From assembly GCA_025345505.1 (NCBI GenBank), contig JANVCC010000077.1:3752446-3816445 (forward strand): DNA of 64,000 nucleotides, given 5' to 3'. The position numbers were made by a program, and so were the translations under genes. Under the pieces are notes generated by a model, which was given only the letters and a program-made list of their open reading frames with translations, was not told the DNA's origin and searched no databases. The DNA is from Todiramphus chloris collaris. Its lineage: Eukaryota > Chordata > Aves > Coraciiformes > Alcedinidae. How positions within the stretch are numbered: the stretch's first letter is position 1; each line of letters opens with the position of its first letter. Positions 50,342 to 60,931 of the stretch are shown here, piece by piece.

Positions 50342-50535
50342 TGTGGTGCAGTATTGTAGTACTGGACCTGGAATCAGGTTTTTAAGTTCTAGTCCTGTTT
50401 CCGCCATTGACCTATGGTGTGTGCATGCAACCCAGACTCATCCACATCTGTCTGATCTTATTAACCTTCCAAAGGGAAGGACCGAGAAACACTGTTTCTA
50501 TCTGTCAGGAAGAAGGGTTTTGAGGTAATGACATT
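50342..50535 (+). mobile_element. MIR-like tRNA-derived SINE
   Basis: The order is that of MIR: GTAGTACTGGACCTGGAATC, then GTTCTAGTCC (50386-50395, a box B match), then CCGCCATTGACCTATGGTGT, then CAACCCAGACTCATCCACAT. The last part corresponds to GGGCAAGTCACT-CTCATCTGT in MIR. A GGGTTTTGAGGTAATGA block (50515-50531) matches the GGTTGTTGTGAGGATTAATG part near its 3' end. The plus-strand frame inside it is not a gene. MIR-type SINEs are rare and ancient in birds, which fits the divergence. Confidence 0.6.
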
Positions 50536-50881
50536 TACTTTTCTTCTGATCAAGACTAAAACCAGAAAACCCTGGGGATGAGGGGGGGAAAATTATCTTA
50601 TGCTTGGATGGATTTAAAAATGCAAAGACAGAACAAACTATTTCACCATTTCATATTACCTTTAAAATCTGTAGAACATACGTAAAATTCAGTTTGAAAT
50701 GAAAAACTAGATGCTTTGTTATACATTACCATTACATATTACCAAACTTTCTGTCCTGGGTTCAGTTACGGTTAATTAGCACAAGCAGCTTCTGGCACAA
50801 GCAGCTGGGAGGGGCCACAGCCAAGATAAACAACTGAACCAGCCAATGGGATATTCAATAACAGGTTGATATCATGACCAC

Positions 50882-50890
50882 TATGTAAAA
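50882..50890 (+). promoter_or_regulatory. TATA-like box of the solo LTR
   Basis: TATGTAAAA lies in the middle of the LTR, about 200 bp before the poly(A) signal, where the U3 core promoter is expected in this LTR type. Activity is not shown by sequence alone. Confidence 0.35.
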
Positions 50891-51082
50891 GGAGGGCTGG
50901 CTTAGCACAGGGGTGCCTGTTTTCAACTTGTTTCAGCATGTAGCTTCAGCTGCGGCTGAAGCAGGGAAAGTGGGATCTCAGGCACAAGTAAAACCTCCTG
51001 TGGTCTCTATCACTTGCTTTGTGTATCATTTCATTAGTACTATCATTAGTACTGTTGTTTTCTTCTCTCTTTGTGTTGTTTT

Positions 51083-51088
51083 ATTAAA
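51083..51088 (+). promoter_or_regulatory. Poly(A) signal of the LTR
   Basis: ATTAAA in the context TTTTATTAAATAGTCCTTAT, the R-region signal of this LTR type and equivalent to the one at 16475-16480. Confidence 0.55.
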
Positions 51089-51226
51089 TAGTCCTTATCT
51101 CGACCCCCATGGTCTCACCTATTTCTTCCTCCCAATTATCTTTCCTATCCCACAGAAGGGGGGGGGGGAAGCGGTGGGCAAGTGGCTGCATGGTGTTTAG
51201 CTGCCAGCAGAGGTTAAACCATGACA

Positions 51227-54132
51227 CGTTCCTCAAACCCTCTTCTACAGTGAAATCTCAGCTGAACAGGGCATGGGGTATTTCTGTGCAGATAGAAATT
51301 CTATTCCCACAAAACCTCATTTTGCAATTTCTACTTTATCTTTTGTTTTTCTTGAGCAGAACTAATTTAATCACAGCACTTAGATTGACAGGATCCGTAA
51401 GTATTGTCATAATAATGATAGTAACAAGAGGGACCACATCAAGTGTCTCTGCTGGTTTAGCCATACAATTCTTACAGTGTGCTTTAATCCTTTTGCTGCT
51501 GTATCAATCCTTAACAGTTCTAGAAGGCAGCATCTGCAACTAAATACTTCCTAGCCCTAAAACAAACTTAATGGAATGAAACAGTAACCCTGGAGATAGC
51601 CATTCAGGTCATTCTTCAGGGCTCTATAATTGGTGTTTCATCACAAAGCTTTTTGTATTTACTCCCAATATTATTTTGCTTTACTATGTTCTTGTCATCA
51701 CAGTTCTTATTCCAATATGCTTCACATATTTTCCTTGGAATATAATCCTCTTCTGTGTGGACTTGTGCAAGCAGGCTTTTGCAAATGCAATTTATTTTTC
51801 AATTGGTTTATCAAAGAGCACAGTCATCTACCTGAATTAAATGAGCTCATTAGGAAATTAAAACTTTTAGCTGCTTTTTGAACACAGTTTGTATTATTTT
51901 TAGTCAACTCTTTTTTTTTCTTTATGCCAAACTTATTGGTCTGTAATATAATAAATTATGCACACAGACAAATGAACTAGAACAAAATTACCTTTCTTCT
52001 GTGTAACAGATTAGTTTTACTTTGCACATACAGTGGTCTGTCTGTTTGTTGACATATCCTGAGGATAGGGAAGAAATTTATGACAGTCCTACTGAAAAGG
52101 CTAATGGAAGTCAGATGCATTTTCCTGCCCTCTGGCAGGTTTCTTGGAATCAAGAACAAAATTGGAAAGTGCACTGTGTTGTGATGCTGGACGTTTAAAG
52201 TAAATTCCTAAGAATTTCCAGCCAAAGGACTGTGCTCTCATCTCTAAAACTTTGATTGATTTCAGCTACTGTGGAAGAGTGATTCATATAAGGGATTTTT
52301 CCCAGGATTTACAGAAGTGAAATTTTGGAATTAATTCATTAACAGAACTCATCTAATTCAGGAGTTCATCATATTAATCAACTCAAGACTTTCCCTCCTT
52401 TTTTTTTTCCCTATCCATTTCCACTGTGGTATCAGAGTACTTGTGAAACTCTCCTTGGCTTATTTTTATCTTGTTAAATTTCTTCATCTCTAGAGAAAAA
52501 AATGTTGGATGCTCAGATGTAATACTGCATTTTCAAACAAATGGTACACATTTGTCTCCCCAAAGCTTCTAGATATTTTTTTAATGAAACAAGCCATCTG
52601 GATCTTATCATACTAGTTTAAGTGGAGTTTGAAACACTTTGACAATGTGATGATTTAATCTGTGTATAATTTTATGTGGTATGTTTTTCTGAATCAAGTT
52701 CAGGCTGACACCTGACAGTCTGTGATGGACACTTTAGTGACAATCAAAACTGAAAGCTAAGATGTTAAGAGTATTTTGTTTACCATGACTTTGGTAAACA
52801 TGGATACATTAGATGCATGGTTAAAGTGTGCTGCTCTGCATCATGAAAAGTGAATTTAAGTTTCACTTCAAATTTGTTTGAAAAGGAAAGCTCAACTGCT
52901 TTGCCATGCATCTACTATAGGGGTCACTGGGATCCCAGTACATCACAAAGCACCTTTCAGGATTAGGACTTCTGGTCCATATTTGCTAAACTAATTCCAT
53001 GTGCTTTACTCCTAATGACACTACAAAATTGTCCAAGCATATTAGGTGCCTTGACATTGTCAGAATCAGTTGGGTACTGAAGGGCTGAATAATTTCATGA
53101 GCTTAGCCTTTTTTTTCTCCTGTTCCTCAACTTGCTGTTTGGATTTTTAAAAATTAAGATAATAGAAGGGGTGTTTTTCTGTCACAGAAGGACTGTGAAG
53201 ATAGATACATTAAAGACTGTGAGATGGTCTCTGAGAAGTGGGCCCTAGAAATTTGATCTCTGAATGTAACTGACATACTTTGCAAGGCAAGTATGCATGC
53301 GCTCACTTTAATGTGTTTTGCAGTAGGAGGAAGAATTGAATGTGTGCTTAATCTGAAGCTGTAATAACAATCCAGCTTCTTCTCAATAGTGTCTCTCTAT
53401 TCCTATGGTCCTGACCAGATTGAGCAATGTACTGTTTAATTACATCAAACCCACTGAATATTGGCATTCAGCTCACTTACAGGTAATGCTTCAGATTTCA
53501 CTGTCCCCTTATCCAACAGATGTGACATCTTTTATGTTAGAGTATCTTATCCTCTAAATAACAAGCCTCCTTTATAATTAATTATACATGAAAAAGCAAG
53601 AAAAAACAGCTCAGAAAGGTATTTTGCCAATAAAGGTGCAGAGAGAGCAGAACTGCATTTTTAAACCAATCTGAAATTAGGCTCAGAATTATGCAACTTC
53701 TCACGGAGACACTTCATGGAAAGTGGAATGAAATTCATAAGAGATATGCTCTTATGAAATCTCATTAAAATCAGTGGAAAACACAGGTGCTGAAAACTAG
53801 TCTGATAGAGACCTATCAGAGTTTGGACATCTTATTTGGCAGGTGAACAAGTAAGATGACTGCTGACCTGCTCTGTGTAGTGAGTGGAAGTCGGATCAGA
53901 GAATAAGCCTCATGAGCTCCCTGAGGCTCTCATTTGAGATGTCTCTAGAAATATCACCCATATGTGATAGTCAGGAATATGAGTAAGAACTGGATCCCTT
54001 CCATGAGTAAAGATTTCCTGAAGTGATAAAGGCTCAGTTCAGGGAAGCAGGGGTAGAATTAGAATGGATTTCATGGCTGCTGCTGGTTACTGTCCTAAAG
54101 AATAGAAGGGTTTGGAGGTCAAATGAAGGAAA
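51227..54132. other. Unique AT-rich DNA, no gene seen
   Basis: The 144-codon frame spanning the LTR end (51109-51543) is hydrophobic and has no recognisable domain. Otherwise only short frames and T-rich tracts. Confidence 0.65.
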
Positions 54133-54141
54133 GAAATACCA
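54133..54141. repeat. Target-site duplication, left copy
   Basis: GAAATACCA, repeated exactly at 54213-54221 on the other side of the CR1 stub. The last base may also belong to the element terminus. Confidence 0.85.
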
Positions 54142-54212
54142 CAGAATCAGAGTGTTAGGAGTAGGAAGGGACCTCGAAAGATCACCTAGTCCAACCCTCC
54201 CTGTCAGAGCAG
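54142..54212 (-). mobile_element. 71-bp CR1 3'-end stub with target-site duplication
   Basis: The insert reads CAGAATCAGAGTGTTAGGAG, then GGAAGGGACCTCGAAAGATC, then ACCTAGTCCAACCCTCC. It is the reverse complement of the same 3' UTR that ends the CR1 at 59722-60931, where the plus strand has ATCTTTCAAGGTCCCTTCC. Only the 3' terminus was inserted. Perfect 9-bp GAAATACCA copies flank it, which fixes both boundaries. Confidence 0.9.
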
Positions 54213-54221
54213 GAAATACCA
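54213..54221. repeat. Target-site duplication, right copy
   Basis: GAAATACCA, the partner of 54133-54141. CR1 insertions often show little or no duplication, so a clean 9-bp pair is informative. Confidence 0.85.
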
Positions 54222-56724
54222 GCCAAAAAGAATGGACAGGAATAAAAATGACATGAACTTTTAAAGCTTACTATGGAATTTAGATGCATAACTTCCATTT
54301 GTGTCATGGGCTGCCTATGGCAGGCTATATGCACAGGTGGGAGAAGGCACATGCAGAAAATCTCACAACCTGCTGAAAAAAATTCTCAAATTTCACCTTA
54401 ATTCAGCTTGCAGAGAGATTAGGCAGAATTCTCCAGGGCTGTGAAAAGATCTCTACTATAGCAGTGAGGTCTGAAAACTAAATGAAATGCAACTTCAATG
54501 ATTAAGAAAGTCCTGCACAGACACAGAGGAAGCAGCATTAGTCTTGTTTACCTAAACATTTCAGTAAACATTTAAAACAGAAGAGAAGGGTCTCAGACAT
54601 GGCTTAAAACTAACCGAAGAGAATGGAGAGTACAATAAAGGCAATATGAAGACAGCGTTTGAGCCAGCAGCTCAGCTGTAACCTATCTGTTGATGAATGC
54701 AAATTGGCATTCTCCCCCTGATAAATTAAATCAGACTTTGATGAAATACAAATCAATCAATTAGTGTATTTAAGGTTTCTCGTATAAGCAATGTCAAATA
54801 AGACAATGTACCCAGGCCCACTGTGCTCTTTATAAATCCTTTAGCCTGTTCCTACTTGAAGGTACACATTTTATGTGAGTTGATGATTTGGAATAGGTTC
54901 ATCAATCATTTCACTACAAAAAAAAAGCAGGGGGGTAGATATGATAAATTAGTAACTACAGGCATCAACATACTTTTAATGCTCTTGATCACTTGCTTCC
55001 CTTAGAGTTGTCTGCAATGCAGGGTGGTTATGGTAGTTCACAGGCTTTAACAATACAAAAGTGTTTAAACAAACAATTGTGGGGTTTTCACACATTTTAT
55101 TGGGTAGATACAGCAATATTTTAAAATGCTACAATATTCTTAAAAAGTCCATAAAGATTGCATTTAATCTGAGACAAGATTGCACTGTCAGACTTGCACA
55201 ACAATGAGTGTCTATCATTCTGTTCGATCTTACTCCCTCAAATCATGTAGTAGCAATTCCTACTTTGAAAAATCTCTCCAGTAAATTAAGATGCTCAGTT
55301 TATGGCTGAGTGGCAAGAAGTTATAGGTACACAACCAGACTTTGTTAACATGTTTTCAGGTTTTTCATTATTTTGCTACAATGAGATCCCATCTATTGAA
55401 TCCCCTCCTTTGCCAATCTCCTGGAGATGCTTTCAGAGATACTCTGCTTTCACATAGATTTCACAAATCTTTTCTCCTACAGGCTTAGAACTAAATTCAC
55501 ATACATATCCAAATGATTCATAAAAAGTGCATCTCTTTCTATTTGAATCACTCCTTCTTGGATCTCTCCTCAGCTGTGTTTCTGTTACTGTTATTAGGAC
55601 ACAAGGTTTATTGAAATGAACAGATATTAAAAGGCTTTACATTAGCCCTTTCTCCTTTGGGATAACGTTATCTTACCTGAATTAGGCCATGTGTGCTCCA
55701 GGCAATGAGAGATGATCTAGGGGTAACAGTGACACAGGAGACCAGGTTAAGAAAGTGGGACTAATTAACCTTCTGCTGAAATAGAAGAGAGTATTTCAGA
55801 GACAGCTTCATGCAAGTTCCCCTGCACTACTTTGGGCTAAAGTCTTTATCTCCAAGCAATGTTAGACAGTTGTATGGTGTGGGTTATTTATAGCTCTAGC
55901 ATTTGTACATCACATACCATTGTATAACTCCATGAGGTTTTCAGAGGCCCCTGCTACCATAATGGTCTGTTTAACTTTCTGGAGAAAGGACAACAAAGTG
56001 CAGAAAGTACTGAGTGTGCTAGGTCCTGTTTCTGAAGTGTGATTGTTTGGACAACATTAGGGAATGGCAAAGGTCTTCTGGGCAAACAATCCTAAATTTT
56101 TATCATCTCAGTTAACTTTGTCATTTGAACAAAGAGGTAAGAAAGAGTACTTTGCATACCTAGGAGGCTTAGTTTGCCTGTGATCCATGGAGGAGCTTCA
56201 GTTGAACAGCATCAGTTGTATTCTGTTGTGCTCCATTGACAGAGATGCACCTTTCTGAGGCATTAATACTACATTCATTTGTGTGATGGAGAGATTTGTG
56301 TTACTGAGAGATCTCATGAAGGAGGTAGATACAGAGAAAAATATTAATGTCTTCTGTTGAGTTATTCTCAGTTGCAGTGTTGAAGGTAAGAAAATGTTGC
56401 TCACATCAATGACTACTTCAAGACTGATCTACAAACAGTCTATTCCTTACTAAGGAGCTGAATACACGACTTAGAAATAAATGTGTTTTAAAGCTCCTCT
56501 ACCATTTACCTGTTACAGAGTATTGTATCATACATTTTGTGTCTGCCTAAATTACCCAAGTCTGGAAGGTGAATAGATATTTTTTTCGGGAAGGTAAGAA
56601 TTAAGAACCTCTATCTCTCCTTCATCACAAGATCAGCCTTTAATTCATTTTATATCCACTACTAGTCAGGCACATGTGAAAGTGAAATGCTCGGTTCCCA
56701 TGAATACATTTAATTTCATAAAGT
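54222..56724. other. Unique AT-rich DNA, no gene seen
   Basis: No repeat family recognised. 54685-54800 holds a POU octamer ATGCAAAT (54697-54704) and several TAAT/ATCAATCAAT-type sites and may be regulatory; see the findings. Confidence 0.65.
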
Positions 56725-57085
56725 TACATGGTTGGAAAGAATTTCAAGTGCTCATTTAATTCATCCATCTGTGCTAGTGTTAATCCTACTGAAGAGTTGT
56801 CCAATCTGCCCTAGAAGACTCTCACCCTTGTTACCTTCCCAGGATGCCCATCTCAATCCTTCATCTTCCTGTTAGAAAGATCCTCTCTAAAGGTAACCAG
56901 AATCTCTCTTACTCAGTTGAAATGTCAGCCTTCAACATGGAGAACATATTTTTCCTTCTTTTTTTCCTAATGTTTTTTTGGAAACTACTACTCTGCTTCC
57001 TCCTCTAAACTATCAAATCTACTTTTTCCTTCAAAGCCATGTTTTTAGCTTGCCTCATTGTATTTAGATGACTTTTTGTCAGATG
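56725..57085 (-). mobile_element. Ancient CR1 LINE 3' fragment
   Basis: Plus-strand blocks appear in the order of an inverted CR1 3' end: ATGGTTGGAAAGAATTTCAA, then CTCATTTAATTCATCCATCT, then TACTGAAGAGTTGTCCAATC, then CTTCCTGTTAGAAAGATCCT, then a block near 57000-57060 with AAAGCCATGTTTTTAGC. The last corresponds to the C-terminal ORF2 region (the YEERLRELGLF part, antisense). No octamer is preserved and indels are many, so it predates the other copies. Confidence 0.65.
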
Positions 57086-57639
57086 ATAAATATTTATTTT
57101 TTCATTCATTGCTGAAAAACTGCTCACAATATTCCTCCTGAGCATTGTTCTGCTGTGTTGAATGAAGGAGAATGCTTTCATAAATGGTGGACTTTCACAT
57201 TTGCGTATGCAGATATGATATGTTTGTAGAGGGGGCTGATCATAAATAATACTGGAACTGTATCTTCTAAACTACATGTTCTGTTCAGGGAGCTTTGAAA
57301 TATAATCTCATTTCCCCTAAATTTGGAGTTGTTAATAATAGTCAGTTCTCTTGAAGGCGTCTTGTGTCCCTGTCCCTTTCTCTCCCCCTTTTTTGGGACC
57401 TGTGTTTGTTTGGAGCTTTGCTAATTGATTATGTTAGTGTGCTCCAGCACTTCAAAACTCGTGAGATTTGTGTAAGAAGAATTTCTCAGCCTGAAATGCA
57501 AAGGTTTAGGTAGATAAAATGCAACCAATCAACTTATGTAGGAGGTATACCTGTTTCCCATGGTACTTTAAAACCAGAAGAGTTCTTGGGTCTGTGACCA
57601 AGACAAGGTCGAAGTCTGAAGACCTCTGAAGAGTTCTTC
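57086..57639. other. Unique DNA, nothing recognised
   Basis: A GAAGAGTTCTT motif occurs twice (near 57577 and 57628). No credible frame or repeat family. Confidence 0.6.
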
Positions 57640-57765
57640 TTTCCCACAATGGGTCATCATTGTCTATGCAGATGATTTACTTGTCTCTGGCAGGCGTTGG
57701 TTTCCGTGAGGAAAGAGTTCACGGAATCATCAACAGGACATCAGTATGCAGAACTTAAGGGTTTG
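57640..57765 (+). other. Weak reverse-transcriptase/RNase H-like remnant
   Basis: One plus frame reads FPQWVIIVYADDLLVSG, with YADD at 57665-57676, resembling RT motif C of LTR retroelements. Another frame, about 75 bases on, reads GHQYAELKGL (57742-57762 region), resembling the SAQ-AEL block of retroviral RNase H. The two are out of frame and separated by stops. It could be a decayed, internally deleted ERV pol, or two chance matches. No LTR flanks it. Confidence 0.15.
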
Positions 57766-59721
57766 CCTTTTATTGTGCCACTGCTTAAGTTTCACACGTG
57801 AAACAGAAGAAACATGTTTCTGGTGGCTCTGGGATTCAGGAAGGATGGAAATAGGATTTGAAATTTTGAATGCTAAGCCCAACTGAAATGACACACCAGT
57901 GTGAAGCAACCACATTTGTCATTTATTACTGGAAAGTTAGATACCTACTTCTTCACAGCTTTGACTATTAACACTGAGCTACTTAGCTGAAACATGACAT
58001 ACATGCAAGGGGATGTCAGTTTGCCTTTCCAGTCTGGAAATTACAACATTTCCCTCAACTGATTTCTCTGGCTGGGTGAGTTTATGTCTTAATTTATGTC
58101 TAGAGAACAATCAAATTTAGATTCAAGGTCCTGTCTAACTTCTTTCTCCTGACACTCTTCTGTAACTCTCCACTCCTGACAAAGAAGGATATATTACATG
58201 AATTTTTGAAAGAAAGGTGTTGTTTTTTCTGGCTTCCCAAGATGAAGTGTTCTTCAAGTGCCCCACTTGTTCTCTGCTTTGTCTTTCTGTCTCCACCAGT
58301 GCCACAATGGAGACAGCAGTTCCTCAGCTGGAGGGTGTATTATGTGTAACAGTACTGGCTTCAGAGACACTGAGAGTGGATTAGAGGGTGTGACCCAGTG
58401 GCTGCAAGTCACTGGTCTGCCCATAGAGCAGCCTTGAAAATATTAAGTGTGAGCAATTCAGTTTTGCTTCAGCTTGTGATGCTGGTCACCTCTTCCCAGC
58501 TGCATCCACCCATGTAGTCCACTCCTAAAAGTGTCCAACAGAGCTTTCCAAGACGATGAGTTGTGGAGCAATAAGAGTAGCACATATGCCTGGGAAGGAG
58601 GAAAAAGGCACAGGGAAGAAAATCTTGGGGAGTTTTTTTGAAGGCAGTTTGTGTCATATCCCACAGTCTGCAGAGGCAGCTTGTTAATTTTTGTGCTTTT
58701 GTCTACATGAATTAATCCAGCATACATCCAGATCACAGAATTTTAGTAACACATCTAGTATTCTGTGTCCATGTGGTGCTAAATCATTATTTTGTTTTGC
58801 TTTTCCTTGCAGTGAAATTAAAACTCAGCAACATGTAGAGGTAATTCCTTGTATTCCGCGGTTGCGACATTGGCCGTTTGGGCAGAGACAGGAGATTGAA
58901 ATAGAGATGCTAAGGTTTGTGCTGAGGAATGTGGCATTCATAGCAAGGAACAGCTATGGTCCTCTGGGGTTCAGTGTTGTGGAGGCAGAATTTGTTATGT
59001 GTCACTACTGGGTTTCATATTTACTAGCTTTTGTTTGCACTGACATTATACTGCACAGATTTTTAACCTTGTCAAGTGTTTTTCAAGTTTCAAGCAATTT
59101 TCTTTCATCATCATCATATTCATCCTCTGTAAGTGTTGCTAATTCAGTATGTGATCTGTAGAAGCATACAATCTAAATCTGTTCTTGTTGATCTCACAAC
59201 CCAAAGAACATCAACAGGTGATTCTTCCATCAAACCTTACAGTTGGCCTAGAACAATATATGTCAGAAGTGTGTCATCATTTTTTAGATATTTTTAGATG
59301 TGTCTTGTACTTGGTCTGAAAATAACATTAAAATATACAAGGTTGGGTATTTCGAGACATTTCTTCTACTTCCAAAGAGGACTTCAAAGTACAAAGGATC
59401 TGCATTATGAGAAGTTTTATACTCAACAATCTTGTTTTATGGGCAAAGGGAACACACACCTTATATATATACAGAGAGTGTCAAGAGTTTATTGTTAATG
59501 TAATAGAATCTTAAAAGTTTTATCATTAATAGTATAGATCTAACTATTTCCAAAAAAGAGAGAATAATAATATAGTCAGACTTGTTATGCACATGCTTCC
59601 CAGGTCCTCCCCTTGTCCTGTTATGTTTCCGCTTCCCCTGAACCTCAGGGTGTTGAGATCAGTGGTTTCATTCTGGCATTGGTGCTCGTGGGATGTTGTG
59701 GAGACTCGTCAGCATCTGGAC
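57766..59721. other. Unique DNA, no gene seen
   Basis: A 156-codon plus-strand frame (58691-59161) is the longest non-CR1 frame, but it is rich in Ser, Phe and Cys and shows no domain. A TTTTCCTTGCAG acceptor-like site at 58801-58812 lies inside it. A CATCATCATCAT microrepeat lies near 59110. Confidence 0.6.
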
Positions 59722-60812
59722 ACCTTTGCAAGGTGATAGCCTTTTATGATGGCATAACTAGATGGATAGATGAAGGGAGGGCAGTGGATGTGGTATATCT
59801 CCACCTCAGCAAAGCTTTCGATATGGTCTCCCATGATATCCTCACAGCCAAGCTTAAGTGTGGCATGGATGTTTGTGTGGTGAGATGGATTTTAAGCTGG
59901 TTGAAGGACGGAGCCCAGAGAGTTGTAGTCAGTGGAGCAGAGTCTAGTTGGAGGTCTGTGGGTAGTGGTGTTCCCCAGAGGTCAGTCCTGGGTCCAGTGC
60001 TGTTCAATATATTCATCAAAGACCTGGATGAAAGGATAGTGTGTACCCTCAGCAAGTTTGCTGACGATACAAAACTTGGAGGAGCAGCTGACACGCCAGA
60101 AGGCTGTGCTGCCATCCAGTGTGACCTGGACAGGCTGGAAAGCTGGGCAGGGAGAAATCTAATGAAGTTCAATAAGGGCAAGTGTAAAGTACTGCATCTG
60201 GGGAAAAACAACCCCATGTATCAGTACAGGTTGGGGGCTGATCTGTTGGAGAGCAGATCTGGGGAAAAAGATCTGGGAGTCATGGTGGACAAGAGGATGA
60301 CCATGAGCCAACAATGCACCCTTGTGGCCAAGAAGGCCAATGGCATCCTGGGATGCATTAAGAAGAGCATGGCCAGCAGGTTGAGGGAGGTTAGCCTCCC
60401 CCTCTACTCTGTGCTGGTGATGCCCAACCTGGAGTACTGTGTCCAGTTCTGGTCACCCCAGTTGAAGAAAGACAGGGAACTACTGGAGAGAGTCCAGTGC
60501 AGAGCCACTACGATGATTAAGGGAGTGGACCATCTCCCTTATGAGGAGAGTCTCAGACAGCTGTGTCTTTTTAGCCTCAAGAAAAGGAGATTGAGGGGTG
60601 ACCTTATTAATGTCTGTAAGTATATAAAGGGCAAGTGTTGGGAGGATGCAGCCAGGCTCTTCTCATTGATATCCAGTGCTAGGACAAGGGGTAATGGGTA
60701 CAAGCTGGAGCATAGGAAGTTTCGGGTAAACATAAGGAAAAACTTTTTCACACTGAGGGTGACAGACACTGGAACGAGCTGCCCAGAGAGGTTGTGGAGT
60801 GTCCTCCTTTGA
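59722..60812 (+). pseudogene. CR1 ORF2 reverse transcriptase, C-terminal part
   Basis: This is an open frame (it extends upstream to 59613 through non-CR1 flank, 399 codons in all) covering the RT palm and the C-terminal domain. Residues counted from 59613: LSKAFD with the motif A Asp at 70, GVPQRS at 119-124 (motif B Gly changed to Arg), FADD at 149-152 (motif C), then [34 protein letters not shown] and RTRGNG. A one-base loss near 60766 shifts the last stretch (normally ...RVTEHWNRLP) to a wrong frame ending at 60812. N-terminal RT and endonuclease are absent, so it is inactive, though both palm Asp-containing motifs survive. Confidence 0.92.
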
Positions 60813-60931
60813 AGACAGTCAAAACCCGCCTGGATGTGTGACCTGATCTAGGTGATCTTGCTCTAGCAGGGGGTTTGGACTAGATGATCTTTCAAGGTCC
60901 CTTCCAGCTCCTAACATTCTGTGGTTCTGTG
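59722..60931 (+). mobile_element. Best-preserved CR1 LINE copy, 5' truncated
   Basis: CR1 homology begins just before the [10 protein letters not shown] segment and continues to ATTCTGTG (60916-60923) and GTTCTGTG (60924-60931). About 1.2 kb remain, with the 3' UTR reading CTAGATGATCTTTCAAGGTC. It is the same subfamily as the stub at 54142-54212. The nearly uninterrupted frame suggests a comparatively young insertion. No target duplication could be identified because the 5' boundary is fuzzy. Confidence 0.95.

Larger units (their letters stand above)
50752..51226 (+). mobile_element. Solo LTR of an avian endogenous retrovirus
   Basis: Begins TGTCCTGGGTTCAGTTACGG and ends GAGGTTAAACCATGACA, the TG...CA termini of the same broad LTR type as at 16.0 kb but a clearly different, shorter subfamily (475 bp). 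Shared blocks are AATGGGATATTCAATA, the ATTAAA signal, CTTATCTCGACCC, a CCTATCCCAC block followed by G11 (51158-51168), and GTGGCTGCATGGTGTTTAG. The flanks are CTTTC (50747-50751) and CGTTC (51227-51231), a 5-bp target duplication with one mismatch. A 12-bp GCACAAGCAGCT motif is repeated at 50779 and 50795. No internal retroviral genes are present. Confidence 0.85.

Noticed and set aside
51109..51543. 144-codon frame beginning in the solo LTR
   Set aside because: It runs from LTR sequence into unrelated flank across the LTR boundary at 51226, so it is not an inherited retroviral or host gene.
58691..59161. 156-codon plus-strand open frame with an internal TTGCAG acceptor-like site
   Set aside because: No domain, signal or family resemblance; Ser/Phe/Cys-rich composition fits T-rich DNA read by chance, and the splice-like site lies inside the frame without a matching donor context.
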